Positions 25,738-36,304 are shown, counted from the first letter of the stretch. The stretch: DNA of 64,000 nt from an uncultured Pseudomonadota bacterium (GCA_937898635.1 CALEJW010000044.1:18539-82538); one strand, 5' to 3'. Notes: generated by a model not told the origin, from the sequence alone. Made by a program: numbers and translations.

Positions 25738-27581
25738 AGCGGATCGAGGCGGTCAACGACTTCGTGGTCAAGTTCGCGAACGTGAACGGCTCGGGCTCGG
25801 CCTCGGCCAACACGCTCTTCGCCAAGGCGATCATGAGGATGGGCGTGCCGGTGAGCCCGAGGAACATCTTCCCGTCCAACATCCAGGGGCTGCCCACCTG
25901 GTACGAGGTGCGGGTCTCGGAGGCGGGCTGGCTCGGGCGGCGCGGGGGCGCGGACCTCATGGTCGCCATGAACCCGCAGACCTGGGAAAAGGACGTGGTG
26001 GAGATCGAGCCGGGCGGCTACCTCTTCTACGACTCGACCAAGCCGCTCCCGGCCGACAAGTTCCGCGACGACGTCCTGGTGCTGGGGATGCCGCTCACCG
26101 AGATCTGCAACGCGACCTACACGGACGCGCGCCAGCGCCAGCTCTTCAAGAACATCATCTACGTGGGCGCGCTCGCCGCGCTCCTGGGCATCGACGTCGC
26201 CGAGGTCGAGAAACTCATCGGCGAGCAGTACAAGGGCAAGGAAAAGCTCCTCGAGCCGAACCTCAAGGCGCTGCACCTGGGCCGCGACTATGCCCTCGCG
26301 CACCTGCCGTGCCCCCTGGGCATCACCGTGAAGCGCACGGACAGGGTGGGAGAGCGCATCTTCATCGAGGGCAACAGCGCGACCGCCCTGGGCGCGGTCT
26401 ACGGCGGCGCCACGGTGTGCGCCTGGTACCCGATCACGCCCTCGTCCTCGGTGGCGGAGGCGTTCGCGAAGCACTGCCGCAAGTACCGGGTGGACGCGCA
26501 GGCGGGGAAGAACAACTTCGCGATCGTGCAGGCCGAGGACGAGCTCGCCTCGATCGGCATGGTGATCGGCGCGGCCTGGAACGGGGCGCGGGCCTTCACC
26601 TGCACCTCCGGGCCGGGGGTGTCGCTCATGACGGAGTTCATCGGGCTTGCCTACTTCGCGGAGATCCCCGCGGTCATCGTGAACGTGCAGCGCGCGGGAC
26701 CCTCGACGGGCATGCCCACGCGCACGCAGCAGGCCGACATCCTCGCCTGCGCCTGGGCCTCCCACGGCGACACGCGCCACGTGCTGCTCCTGCCCGAGGA
26801 CGCGGCGGAGGCCTTCGACTTCACGGCCGACGCGCTCGACCTCGCCGACCGCCTGCAGACGCCCGTCTTCGTGATGACCGACCTGGACATCGGCATGAAC
26901 GAGCGCCTGTGCCGGCCGCTCGCCTGGGACGACGCGCGCACCTACGACCGCGGCAAGGTGCTCACCCACGACGACCTGGAGGCGGGCAAGCGCTTCGGTC
27001 GCTACCTCGACGTGGACGACGACGGGATCACGTACCGGACCTACCCCGGCGTGCACCCGCGGCGCGGCTCCTTCTTCACGCGCGGCACGAGCCGCGACCG
27101 CTACGCCCGCTACACGGAGGAGGGCAGCGCCTACGTGGACAACATGCAGCGGCTGCTGCGCAAGTTCGAGACGGCCAAGCAGTACGTCCCCGAGCCGGTG
27201 CTGCGCCAGGGCGCGCGCCCGTCGCGCCACGGCGTCATCTACTACGGCTCGACCGCCTGCGCCATGGACGAGGCGCTCTCCGAGCTGGAGGCCGAGGGCA
27301 TCGCCCTCGACGCGCTGCGCGTGCGCGCCTACCCGTTCCAGGACTCGGTGATCGACTTCGTGGCCGCGCGGGAGCACGTCTTCGTGGTCGAGCAGAACCG
27401 CGACGGGCAGCTGCGCACGCTGCTCCTCGCCGAGGGCGAGCTCGACCCGGCGCGGCTTTCCTCCATCGTGCACTACGACGGCACGCCCATCACCGCCCGC
27501 TTCATCCGCCGCGAGATCGAGGAAAGGCTCTCGGCGTTCAACGTGAGGCCGCTCAGGCGCACCGCCGCGGCCGGGGAATGA
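25734..27581 (+). CDS. 2-oxoacid:acceptor (ferredoxin) oxidoreductase, fused gamma-alpha subunit (KorA-like)
   Basis: A 615-residue subunit. Residues ~10-190 are the gamma domain (VNGSGSASANTLFAKAIMRMG). Residues ~205-600 are the alpha domain with GNSATALGAVYGGATVCAWYPITPSSSVAE, read here in two parts: the GNSATALGA segment and the YPITPSSS segment. EDELASIGMVIGA, TSGPGVSLMTEF and NVQRAGPSTGMPT follow, all hallmarks of 2-oxoacid:ferredoxin oxidoreductases. With the beta subunit it would decarboxylate a 2-oxoacid (2-oxoglutarate is most likely by analogy) to an acyl-CoA and reduce ferredoxin. The ATG overlaps the stop of the GltD-like gene; korB starts two bases after its stop. Confidence 0.88.
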   Translation: MKRIEAVNDFVVKFANVNGSGSASANTLFAKAIMRMGVPVSPRNIFPSNIQGLPTWYEVRVSEAGWLGRRGGADLMVAMNPQTWEKDVVEIEPGGYLFYDSTKPLPADKFRDDVLVLGMPLTEICNATYTDARQRQLFKNIIYVGALAALLGIDVAEVEKLIGEQYKGKEKLLEPNLKALHLGRDYALAHLPCPLGITVKRTDRVGERIFIEGNSATALGAVYGGATVCAWYPITPSSSVAEAFAKHCRKYRVDAQAGKNNFAIVQAEDELASIGMVIGAAWNGARAFTCTSGPGVSLMTEFIGLAYFAEIPAVIVNVQRAGPSTGMPTRTQQADILACAWASHGDTRHVLLLPEDAAEAFDFTADALDLADRLQTPVFVMTDLDIGMNERLCRPLAWDDARTYDRGKVLTHDDLEAGKRFGRYLDVDDDGITYRTYPGVHPRRGSFFTRGTSRDRYARYTEEGSAYVDNMQRLLRKFETAKQYVPEPVLRQGARPSRHGVIYYGSTACAMDEALSELEAEGIALDALRVRAYPFQDSVIDFVAAREHVFVVEQNRDGQLRTLLLAEGELDPARLSSIVHYDGTPITARFIRREIEERLSAFNVRPLRRTAAAGE

Positions 27582-27582
27582 C

Positions 27583-28638
27583 ATGACCTACCTCGCCAAG
27601 CCCAAGCTGCACCACCCGGAGCTGCCCGTGAACGCCCTGGGCTTCACGCGCCGCGACTACGAGGGGACGATCTCGACGCTTTGCGCCGGCTGCGGGCACG
27701 ACTCCATCAGCGCGGCGATCATCCAGGCCTGCTGGGAGCTCGCGATCCAGCCCCACCGCGTCGCCAAGCTCTCGGGCATCGGCTGCTCCTCGAAGACCCC
27801 CACCTACTTCCTCGACAAGTCGCACGGCTTCAACTCCGTGCACGGGCGCATGCCCTCGGTGCTCACGGGGGCGAACCTCGCCAACCGCGACTTGATCTAC
27901 CTCGGCGTCTCCGGCGACGGCGACTCGGCCTCCATCGGGCTGGGGCAGTTCGCGCACAGCATGCGCCGCGGCGTGAACATGACCTACATCGTCGAGAACA
28001 ACGGCGTCTACGGGCTCACCAAGGGGCAGTTCTCCGCGACCGCCGACCGGGGCTCGAAGTCCAAGCGGGGCGCGCTCAACACCGACGAGGGCATCGACCT
28101 CGCCATCCTCGCGCTGCAGCTCGGGGCGAGCTTCGTGGCGAGGAGCTTCTCGGGCGACAAGGCGCAGCTCGTGCCCCTCATCAAGGGCGCGCTGAACCAC
28201 CCCGGGGCCGCCTTCCTCGACGTGATCTCGCCCTGCGTCGCCTTCAACAACCACGAGGGCTCGACCCGCAGCTACGACTACGTGCGCCACCACAACGAGG
28301 CGGTGAACTTCCTCGACGTGATCACCGGCAAGGAGGAGCTCACCGCGCAGTACGGCCCCGGCTCGGTGCAGGAGGTGCGAAGCCACGACGGCTCCCTCCT
28401 GAGGCTGCGCAAGATCTCGGAGGACTACGACTCCTCGAGCCGGATCGCCGCCATGAGCTACGTCCAGTCGCGCTACGCCCACGGCGAGATCGTGACGGGG
28501 CTCCTCTACGTGGAGCCGGAGGCGGGCGACCTGCACGAGAGCCTCGGCACGACCGCGAGGCCCCTCAACGAGCTCGGGGAGAAGGAGCTCTGCCCCGGGC
28601 AGGCTGCCCTCGAGAAGTTCAACGCGGGACTGCGCTGA
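27583..28638 (+). CDS. 2-oxoacid:ferredoxin oxidoreductase beta subunit (KorB-like)
   Basis: A 351-residue thiamine-diphosphate-binding subunit. STLCAGCGHDSISAAI near residue 33 and the GIGCSSKTPTYF segment are typical; the ThDP/Mg motif is GDGDSASIGLGQ followed by NNGVYGLTKGQ. It pairs with the alpha subunit directly upstream. Like other short beta subunits it lacks its own ferredoxin domain, which fits the extra Fe-S modules on the GltD-like partner. The last gene of the operon; ltaE begins 11 bp after its stop. Confidence 0.9.
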   Translation: MTYLAKPKLHHPELPVNALGFTRRDYEGTISTLCAGCGHDSISAAIIQACWELAIQPHRVAKLSGIGCSSKTPTYFLDKSHGFNSVHGRMPSVLTGANLANRDLIYLGVSGDGDSASIGLGQFAHSMRRGVNMTYIVENNGVYGLTKGQFSATADRGSKSKRGALNTDEGIDLAILALQLGASFVARSFSGDKAQLVPLIKGALNHPGAAFLDVISPCVAFNNHEGSTRSYDYVRHHNEAVNFLDVITGKEELTAQYGPGSVQEVRSHDGSLLRLRKISEDYDSSSRIAAMSYVQSRYAHGEIVTGLLYVEPEAGDLHESLGTTARPLNELGEKELCPGQAALEKFNAGLR

Positions 28639-28648
28639 GGGCGGCGCC

Positions 28649-29671
28649 GTGGGCGCGATCGACCTGCGGAGCGACACCGTCACGCGGCCCACGCCCGCGA
28701 TGCGCGAGGCGATGGCCAAGGCGGAGGTGGGCGACGACGTCTTCGGCGACGACCCCACCGTGAACGCGCTCGAGGCGCGGGCGGCCGCGCTCTTCGGGAT
28801 GGAGGCGGGGCTCTTCTTTCCCTCGGGGACGCAGTCGAACCTCGCCGCGCTCATGGCCCACTGCGGCCGCGGCGAGGAAGTGATCGTCGGCCAGGAGGCG
28901 CACACCTACCGCTACGAGGGCGGCGGCGCGGCGGTGCTGGGCTCCATCCAGCCGCAGCCGCTCGCGAACCTCCCCGACGGCACGCTCGACCTCGCGATGG
29001 TGGAGGCGGCGATCAAGCCCGACGACTCGCACTTCGCGATCACGCGGCTCCTCGCGCTGGAGAACACGATCGGCGGCAAGGCGATCGGGCGCGACTACCT
29101 CGCCCGCGCCGTGACGCTCGCCTGGAAGCACGGCCTTTCCACGCACCTGGACGGCGCGCGGATCTTCAACGCCGCGGTGAAGCTGGGCCTTCCCGTGCAG
29201 CAGCTCTGCGCCGGCTTCGACACGGTTTCGGTGTGCCTCTCGAAGGGACTCGGGGCGCCGGCCGGCACGGTGCTCGTCGGCCACGGCGCTCTCGTCGCGA
29301 AGGCCCGGCGCATCCGCAAGATGCTGGGCGGCGGCATGCGCCAGGCGGGGATCCTCGCGGCCGCGGGACTGCACGCGCTCGAGCACCACGTGGCGCGGCT
29401 CGCCGAGGACCACGCCAACGCGGAGCGCCTTGCCCGGGGACTCGCCGAGGCGGGCTGGGCGGCGGAGCCCGCGCAGACCAACATGGTCTTCGTGAAGGTG
29501 CCCGCGGAGGGCTGCGCGGCGCTGCAGGCGCATCTTGCATCGGCCGGCGTCACCGCGATCGTCTCGCCGCGCACGCGCCTCGTCACCCACCTCGACGTGG
29601 ACGCGGCGGGCATCGACCGCGCGATCGGGGCCTTCGCCTCGTTCGGCAGGCGGCTGGCGACTGCCGGCTAG
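28649..29671 (+). CDS. ltaE: low-specificity L-threonine aldolase
   Basis: A 340-residue PLP enzyme. IDLRSDTVTRPTPAMREAM at the N terminus, GDDVFGDDPTVNALE, and the PLP-lysine segment SVCLSKGLGAPAGTVL are characteristic. It cleaves threonine and allo-threonine to glycine and acetaldehyde. The GTG start at 28649 gives the canonical N terminus. Its tight spacing to korB suggests co-transcription. A repeat/hairpin block follows its stop. Confidence 0.92.
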   Translation: MGAIDLRSDTVTRPTPAMREAMAKAEVGDDVFGDDPTVNALEARAAALFGMEAGLFFPSGTQSNLAALMAHCGRGEEVIVGQEAHTYRYEGGGAAVLGSIQPQPLANLPDGTLDLAMVEAAIKPDDSHFAITRLLALENTIGGKAIGRDYLARAVTLAWKHGLSTHLDGARIFNAAVKLGLPVQQLCAGFDTVSVCLSKGLGAPAGTVLVGHGALVAKARRIRKMLGGGMRQAGILAAAGLHALEHHVARLAEDHANAERLARGLAEAGWAAEPAQTNMVFVKVPAEGCAALQAHLASAGVTAIVSPRTRLVTHLDVDAAGIDRAIGAFASFGRRLATAG

Positions 29672-29673
29672 TT

Positions 29674-29711
29674 CCCCTCATCCCCGACCCTTCTCCCGGA
29701 GGGAGAAGGGA
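29674..29711. repeat. 38-bp intergenic repeat with hairpin, copy 1
   Basis: The first of two identical 38-bp copies between ltaE and the PhoH-like gene. Each contains CCTTCTCCC and GGGAGAAGG arms around a short loop, so it can fold into a stable hairpin. Similar CCCTCATCCCC-type repeats are scattered in many high-GC proteobacterial genomes. Here it could act as a bidirectional terminator between convergent genes. Confidence 0.75.
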
Positions 29712-29719
29712 GGAAGCCG

Positions 29720-29757
29720 CCCCTCATCCCCGACCCTTCTCCCGGAGGGAGAAGGGA
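29720..29757. repeat. 38-bp intergenic repeat with hairpin, copy 2
   Basis: An exact second copy, 46 bp downstream of the first. It is followed at 29767-29798 by a related block in opposite orientation (CCCTCTCCC, GGGAGAGGG, then GGGGTGAGGG), so the whole 29674-29798 stretch is a composite palindrome between the convergent ltaE and PhoH-like genes. Confidence 0.75.
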
Positions 29758-29828
29758 GAAGAGCGCTCCCTCTCCCTTGGGAGAGGGCTGGGGTGAGGGT
29801 CAGGTGAGGGCCGGGTGCGGGTGAGGGA

Positions 29829-31334
29829 CTAGAGGACTTCCGCGGCGTGGTCCGCCAGCCGCGAGCGCTCGCCGCGCGTGAGCGTCGTGTGCCCGCTGTG
29901 GCTCCAGCCCTTGAAGCGGTCGACCACGTAGGTGAGGCCGGAGGAGCCCTCGGTGAGGTAGGGGGTGTCGATCTGGGCGATGTTGCCCAGGCACACGACC
30001 TTGGTGCCCGGCCCGGCGCGCGTGATGAGCGTCTTCATCTGCTTGGGCGTGAGGTTCTGGGCCTCGTCGATGATGAGGTACTTGTTGATGAAGGTCCGCC
30101 CGCGCATGAAGTTGAGGCTCTTCACCTTGATGCGGCTCCTGATGAGATCCGCGGTCGCGGCGCGCCCCCAGTCGCCCGCCTCGTCGTCGGTCTTCATGAG
30201 GACGTCGAGGTTGTCCTCGAGCGCGCCCATCCACGGGGTCATCTTCTCCTCCTCGGTGCCGGGGAGGAAGCCGATGTCCTCGCCCACGGGGACGGTGACC
30301 CGCGTCATGATGATCTCGCTGTAGACCTTGTACTCGAGGGTCTGCATGAGGCCAGCGGCGAGGGTGAGGAGGGTCTTTCCCGTGCCCGCCTGCCCGAGCA
30401 GCGTCACGAAGTCCACCTCGGGGTCCATCAGCAGGTTCAGCGCGAAGTTCTGCTCGCGGTTCCTCGAGGTGATGCCCCAGACGTTGTTCTTGTGGTGGGA
30501 GTAGTCCTTGAGCGTCTGCAGCGTGGCGACCTTGCCCGTCACGTCCTTCACCACCGCGTAGAAGGGCCGGTCGCCCTCCTGGAACACGAACTGGTTCACC
30601 AGGAGCGAGGGGCAGAGCGGGCCCTTCACGCGGTAGAGCGTGCGCCCGTGCTCCTGCCAGCTCTCGACGTCCTTGCCGTGCCGGTCCCAGAAGTCCGCGG
30701 GGAGCTCCAGCACGCCGGTGTAGAGGAGGTCGGTGTCCTCGAGCACCTTGTCGTTGAAGTAGTCCTCGGCCGCGAGCCCGACCGCATGCGCCTTGATGCG
30801 CATGTTGATGTCCTTGGTCACCAGGACGACCTGGCGCCGGGCGTGGCGCTCCCTCAGGTGCATCGCCACGCCGAGGATCACGTTGTCGGCCTTCTGCGAG
30901 GCGACCGAGTCGGGGATCTCGACGTTCACCGAATGGGTCTGCAGGAAGAGCCGCCCGAGGGCGTCCCCGTGCGTCTTGCCGCGCAGCGCGTAGCCCGACT
31001 CGATGTCGCCCTCGCCGGCGGAGACGATCTCGTCGAGGAAGCGGCTCGCCTGGCGGGCGTTGCGGGCGACCTCGCTCATGCCCTTCTTGTTGTCGTCGAG
31101 CTCCTCGAGCGTGACCATCGGGAGGTAGACGTCGTGCTCCTCGAAGCGGAAGAGGCTCGTCGGGTCGTGCATGAGCACGTTGGTGTCGAGGACGAAGAGC
31201 TTCACCGCGGCCGGGCGCTGTCTCGGGCGGCTTTCGCGCTTTCTGGGCATGGGGGCCTCCGCGGTATCCGGGGCGAGCAGGGACGCCTCGCCGGCCTCGG
31301 AGCGCGGCGAGTCACGCAGGTTGTCGTTGGGCAT
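29829..31334 (-). CDS. PhoH-family ATPase with N-terminal PIN domain
   Basis: A 501-residue protein. Residues ~44-190 are a PIN-type nuclease domain (LFVLDTNVLMHDPTSLF, then VVLVTKDINMRIKA), and residues ~270-500 a PhoH ATPase domain with Walker A GQAGTGKT and Walker B YLIIDEAQN. PIN-PhoH (PhoH2-type) proteins have been linked to RNA unwinding and cleavage. A possible alternative start, MPRKRESRP, lies 28 codons further in. Convergent with ltaE. Confidence 0.88.
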   Translation of the reverse strand: MPNDNLRDSPRSEAGEASLLAPDTAEAPMPRKRESRPRQRPAAVKLFVLDTNVLMHDPTSLFRFEEHDVYLPMVTLEELDDNKKGMSEVARNARQASRFLDEIVSAGEGDIESGYALRGKTHGDALGRLFLQTHSVNVEIPDSVASQKADNVILGVAMHLRERHARRQVVLVTKDINMRIKAHAVGLAAEDYFNDKVLEDTDLLYTGVLELPADFWDRHGKDVESWQEHGRTLYRVKGPLCPSLLVNQFVFQEGDRPFYAVVKDVTGKVATLQTLKDYSHHKNNVWGITSRNREQNFALNLLMDPEVDFVTLLGQAGTGKTLLTLAAGLMQTLEYKVYSEIIMTRVTVPVGEDIGFLPGTEEEKMTPWMGALEDNLDVLMKTDDEAGDWGRAATADLIRSRIKVKSLNFMRGRTFINKYLIIDEAQNLTPKQMKTLITRAGPGTKVVCLGNIAQIDTPYLTEGSSGLTYVVDRFKGWSHSGHTTLTRGERSRLADHAAEVL

Positions 31335-31371
31335 CAGGGCAGGGCGCCAGGGGTGGGAGAGCCGGGGAGGG

Positions 31372-31830
31372 TCAGGCGGAGCGGGCGAAGTCGAGCACTT
31401 CCTCGGCGTGGCCGGCGACCTTCACGCCGCGCCACTCGCGGGCGATACGGCCTTCCCGGTCCAGCGCGAAGGTGCTCCGCTCGATGCCGCGCACCTGCCT
31501 GCCGTACAGGTTCTTCATCTTGACCACGCCGAAGATCCCGCAGGCCTTCTCCGCCTCGTCCGAGAGCAGCTCGAAGGGGAAGCCCATCTTGCGCCGGAAC
31601 TTCTCGTGGGAGGCGACCGGGTCGCGGGAGACGCCGAAGACCGTCCAGCCCGCCTCGCGGAAATCGGCGTGAAGGCGCGCGAAGTCGCGGCCCTCGACCG
31701 TGCAGCCGGGCGTGTCGTCGCGGGGGTAGAAGTAGAGGATGAGCGGGTGGCCCTTGAAGGCCGAGAGCCGGAAGCGCTGGTTTCCTGTGGCGGGGAGCTC
31801 GAAATCCGGGACTGCCTTGCGTTCGCTCAT
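31372..31830 (-). CDS. bcp: thioredoxin-dependent peroxiredoxin (Bcp/PrxQ type)
   Basis: A 152-residue peroxiredoxin. The peroxidatic Cys43 is in YPRDDTPGCT. The resolving Cys five residues later that E. coli Bcp has is missing (CTVEGRDF), so the enzyme would be of the 1-Cys kind or use another Cys (KACGIF near residue 92). It reduces hydroperoxides in the cytoplasm. It lies between the PhoH-like gene and the ArnD-like gene, all on the minus strand. Confidence 0.88.
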   Translation of the reverse strand: MSERKAVPDFELPATGNQRFRLSAFKGHPLILYFYPRDDTPGCTVEGRDFARLHADFREAGWTVFGVSRDPVASHEKFRRKMGFPFELLSDEAEKACGIFGVVKMKNLYGRQVRGIERSTFALDREGRIAREWRGVKVAGHAEEVLDFARSA

Positions 31831-31889
31831 CCAGGGGGTCCGTGGGTTGACCGCGACCTATGGTGGCCAAGTTCCTTGAAAAACGCAAG

Positions 31890-32822
31890 CTATGGGGTTG
31901 ATGGGCAAGGAAGAAAGGCCTCGCCCTGGACCGCGAGGCGTCCCGAGCGGCCGTAGATCTCCCCTTCCCGGACGCTGTGCAGGGGCAGGGAGGCGAGGTC
32001 CAGGCCCGCGTGCAGGTCCCGGAGGGCGACGAGCGCATAGCCCTGTTCCCGCCAGCCTTCCAGGAGCCGCCCGAAGGCGGGAGCGAGCTTCATGCCCTCC
32101 AGCTCCGCGTGCAGCGTGAAGACATGGTCGCGCGGCTCGCGGGTCCGCGCGAGGACCGCCTCGGCCACGTCCGCTTCGCTCACGCCGTCCAGGCCGATGA
32201 GCTCGTCCAGGGTGGGCAAGGTGGTCGGCAGTTGCGGGCAGGCGACGATCTCGGCGTCGTGCACCGGCAGGAAGGGGTGGGTGCCGCGGCAGTCGGAGCC
32301 GTAGTCGAAGCCGTGGCGCTGGGTGCGCCGCCAGGCGTGGACGTTCATCTGCCAGCCGGCGGCGCCGTGCACCTTCGGCTCCTGCGCGAACACCTCCCGG
32401 AAGCGGTCCCGGGCGAGCGCCATCTGCCGTTCGGTCCAGGCCTCGCCGGCCGAGGCGACGCCGTCCTGCCACTTCACGTGGTCCCAGGTGTGGATCCCGA
32501 CCTCGAAGCCGGCGTCCCGGACGCTTCGCAGGATCTCGCCGCAGCGCTTGCCGATGTCCGGGCCGGGAAGGAGCGTCCCGTAGAGGAGCGTGCGCAGGCC
32601 GTAGTGGGAAAGCACCGAGGTGCGGCCGACCTTGCCGAGGAAGCCGGGCCGGAAGGCGCGCCGGATCGCCCGCCCCGTGTGGTCCGGGCCGAGGCTGAAG
32701 AGGAAGGTCGCGCCCGCGCCGTGCTCTCGCAGCATCTCGACCAGCCGGGGCACGCCCTCGCGGGTGCCGCGGTAGGTGTCGACGTCGATCTTGAGGGCGA
32801 GCTTCTTCAAGGGCGGGAGCAC
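31890..32822 (-). CDS. ArnD-like polysaccharide deacetylase
   Basis: A 310-residue protein closely following the ArnD pattern: LALKIDVDTYRGTREGVPRL, then FLFSLGPDHTGRAIRR, GLRTLLYGTLLPGPDIG, VGIHTWDHVKWQ and YGSDCRGTHPFLP. The Asp in KIDVDT and the histidines of HTWDH are the expected metal ligands. ArnD removes the formyl group from undecaprenyl-phosphate 4-formamido-arabinose in lipid A modification. No other arn gene is present in the window, so the substrate could differ. The GTG start at 32822 is immediately before the family sequence. Confidence 0.75.
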   Translation of the reverse strand: MLPPLKKLALKIDVDTYRGTREGVPRLVEMLREHGAGATFLFSLGPDHTGRAIRRAFRPGFLGKVGRTSVLSHYGLRTLLYGTLLPGPDIGKRCGEILRSVRDAGFEVGIHTWDHVKWQDGVASAGEAWTERQMALARDRFREVFAQEPKVHGAAGWQMNVHAWRRTQRHGFDYGSDCRGTHPFLPVHDAEIVACPQLPTTLPTLDELIGLDGVSEADVAEAVLARTREPRDHVFTLHAELEGMKLAPAFGRLLEGWREQGYALVALRDLHAGLDLASLPLHSVREGEIYGRSGRLAVQGEAFLPCPSTP

Positions 32823-32871
32823 GAAAGGCGGCGCATGCTAGCATACGCGCCCCCCGCGAGACGCCCCCGAC

Positions 32872-33084
32872 TTGAGCCAGACGCAAGCGAACACCGCCCC
32901 CACCCCGTTCGAACGCCTCGGCGGCGACGCGGCCTTGCGCGAGCTCGTGGACCGCTTCTACGACCTGATGGACCTCGAGCCGGAATTCGCCGGCATTCGC
33001 GCCCTCCATCCGCCGGGACTGCAGCGCGAACTGGCGAAGGCCATTCTCGGCACCGCCGACTGGATGCGCAATCGCCCCGGGTAA
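32872..33084 (+). pseudogene. truncated haemoglobin gene with internal in-frame deletion
   Basis: The 70-codon frame matches the first ~45 residues of group II truncated haemoglobins of betaproteobacteria (TPFERLGGDAALRELVDRFYDLMDL, read as two parts TPFERLGGDAALREL and VDRFYDLMDL, then FAGIRALHPP). It jumps directly to their last ~20 residues (FGTADWMRNR-like, here LGTADWMRNRPG). About 60 central residues that carry the haem-binding helices and the proximal His are absent, while the frame is kept. The only start is a TTG at 32872 without a clear ribosome binding site. I conclude it is a deletion remnant rather than a functional globin. Confidence 0.65.
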
Positions 33085-33173
33085 TGGGCCGGCCGCCGGA
33101 GTAGGCTCGTATCTGCGGCGCGGGGCCGGCGGGCCTTGCCCGTGGAGCTATCGCCATTGCCGCCCGGGCCTGC

Positions 33174-33179
33174 TAAAAT
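33174..33179 (+). promoter_or_regulatory. -10-like TAAAAT upstream of typA
   Basis: TAAAAT, one mismatch from consensus, lies 43 bp before the typA ATG. The local stretch 33171-33200 is unusually AT-rich for this genome. No -35 match at proper spacing. A ribosome binding site AAGGAA lies just before the ATG. Confidence 0.4.
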
Positions 33180-33221
33180 GCTGAATTTTCTGCGATTTTG
33201 ATCGCAGTCCCAAGGAACCCC

Positions 33222-35042
<1,821 letters not shown>

Positions 35043-35050
35043 CCGGGCCC

Positions 35051-36265
35051 GTGGACGCCTACCTCCCGGCCGTCCTCGCCGCCGCCGCGCTCGTCGCGGC
35101 AATCGCCGCCGTGGCCGCGCTCGTCGTGGCCCTGCGGATTTCACGCCGCGTGGAAGCCCTTCCCGAGGCCGTCGCGGGCGACCGAGAGGCCCACCACCGG
35201 GCGATCCTCACGGACCTTCACGGCGGGCTCGCGGACTCCGCGGAGCGCATCGCCTCGCGCCAGAGCGAGGAGGGCGACCGCCTGCGCCGGGCGGTGGGCG
35301 ACGAGCTCGCCCGCAATCGCGAGCAGCTCCAGGTCTTCGAGCGCACGCTCCAGGAGAGGGTCGACCAGCGCCTCGCCGAGATCGGCGGCAAGGTGAACGA
35401 GCGCCTCGACGAGGGCTTCAAGCGCACCAACGAGACCTTCGTGAGCGTGATGACGCGCCTGCAGACGATCGACGACGCGCAGAAGAAGATCGAGACCCTC
35501 ACGGGCAGCGTCGTGAGCCTGCAGAACCTGCTGGGCAGCAAGAGCTCGCGGGGCGCGCTCGGCGAGCGCCAGCTCGAGGACATCGTGAAGAACGTGCTGC
35601 CCGAGGCGGCCTACGAGTTCCAGTACACCTTCCAGTCGGGGGGCGTGCGCGCGGACTGCGTGCTGAAGCTCCCGGAGCCCACGGGCCTCATCGCCGTGGA
35701 TTCCAAGTTCCCGCTGGAGAACTACGAGCGGATGATCTCGGACGGCCCCGACCGCGTGACCCCGGGGGTCTTCAAGGCGGACGTGCGCCGCCACATCGAC
35801 GACATCGCCTCGAAGTACATCGTCCCCGGAGAGACGGGCGACGGCGCCGTGATGTTCGTGCCCGCCGAGAGCGTCTTCGCGGAGATCCACGCGCACCACC
35901 GCGACCTCGTGGAGTATGCCGGCCAGCGCCACGTGTGGATCGTCTCGCCCACGACCCTGATGGCCGTTCTCAACACGGCGCGCGCCGTCCTGAAGGACGT
36001 CGAGACGCGCAAGCAGATCCACATCATCAAGGACGAGCTCGGCAAGCTCGGCAAGGATTTCGGGCGCTTCGACGATCGCATGAGGAAGCTCGCCGAGCAC
36101 ATCCGCCAGGCGCACGAGGACGCGGGGCAGGTGCAGATCTCGAGCCGCAAGATCAGCGAGCGCTTCGCCGCGATCGAGCGGGCGGAGCTGCCGGAGGCGA
36201 AGGGCGGCGAGGAGGGCGGCGGGCAGGGCGCGCCGCAGCTCTCGGTCGTGCCCCGGCCCGACTAG
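35051..36265 (+). CDS. rmuC: DNA recombination protein RmuC
   Basis: A 404-residue protein with an N-terminal membrane helix (~8-30), a coiled coil (~45-150) and the RmuC nuclease-like domain (SSRGALGERQLEDIVKNVLP, DSKFPLENYERM, MFVPAESVFAEI). The family limits DNA inversions between short repeats. GTG start at 35051; probably co-transcribed with typA. Confidence 0.92.
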   Translation: MDAYLPAVLAAAALVAAIAAVAALVVALRISRRVEALPEAVAGDREAHHRAILTDLHGGLADSAERIASRQSEEGDRLRRAVGDELARNREQLQVFERTLQERVDQRLAEIGGKVNERLDEGFKRTNETFVSVMTRLQTIDDAQKKIETLTGSVVSLQNLLGSKSSRGALGERQLEDIVKNVLPEAAYEFQYTFQSGGVRADCVLKLPEPTGLIAVDSKFPLENYERMISDGPDRVTPGVFKADVRRHIDDIASKYIVPGETGDGAVMFVPAESVFAEIHAHHRDLVEYAGQRHVWIVSPTTLMAVLNTARAVLKDVETRKQIHIIKDELGKLGKDFGRFDDRMRKLAEHIRQAHEDAGQVQISSRKISERFAAIERAELPEAKGGEEGGGQGAPQLSVVPRPD

Positions 36266-36271
36266 CTCGGC

Positions 36272-36277
36272 TATGAT
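36272..36277 (+). promoter_or_regulatory. -10-like TATGAT upstream of mobB
   Basis: TATGAT lies 28 bp before the mobB ATG in a 39-bp gap. No clear -35 element; short spacing to the ATG would leave a very short leader. Weak evidence. Confidence 0.25.
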
Positions 36278-36304
36278 TCCCGGGCACACCCCACGAAAAG
36301 CGCC

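Noticed and set aside
29674..29798. Possible CRISPR array because of two exact 38-bp repeats.
   Set aside because: There are only two copies, the spacer is 8 bp, each copy is itself a hairpin and no cas gene is in the window.
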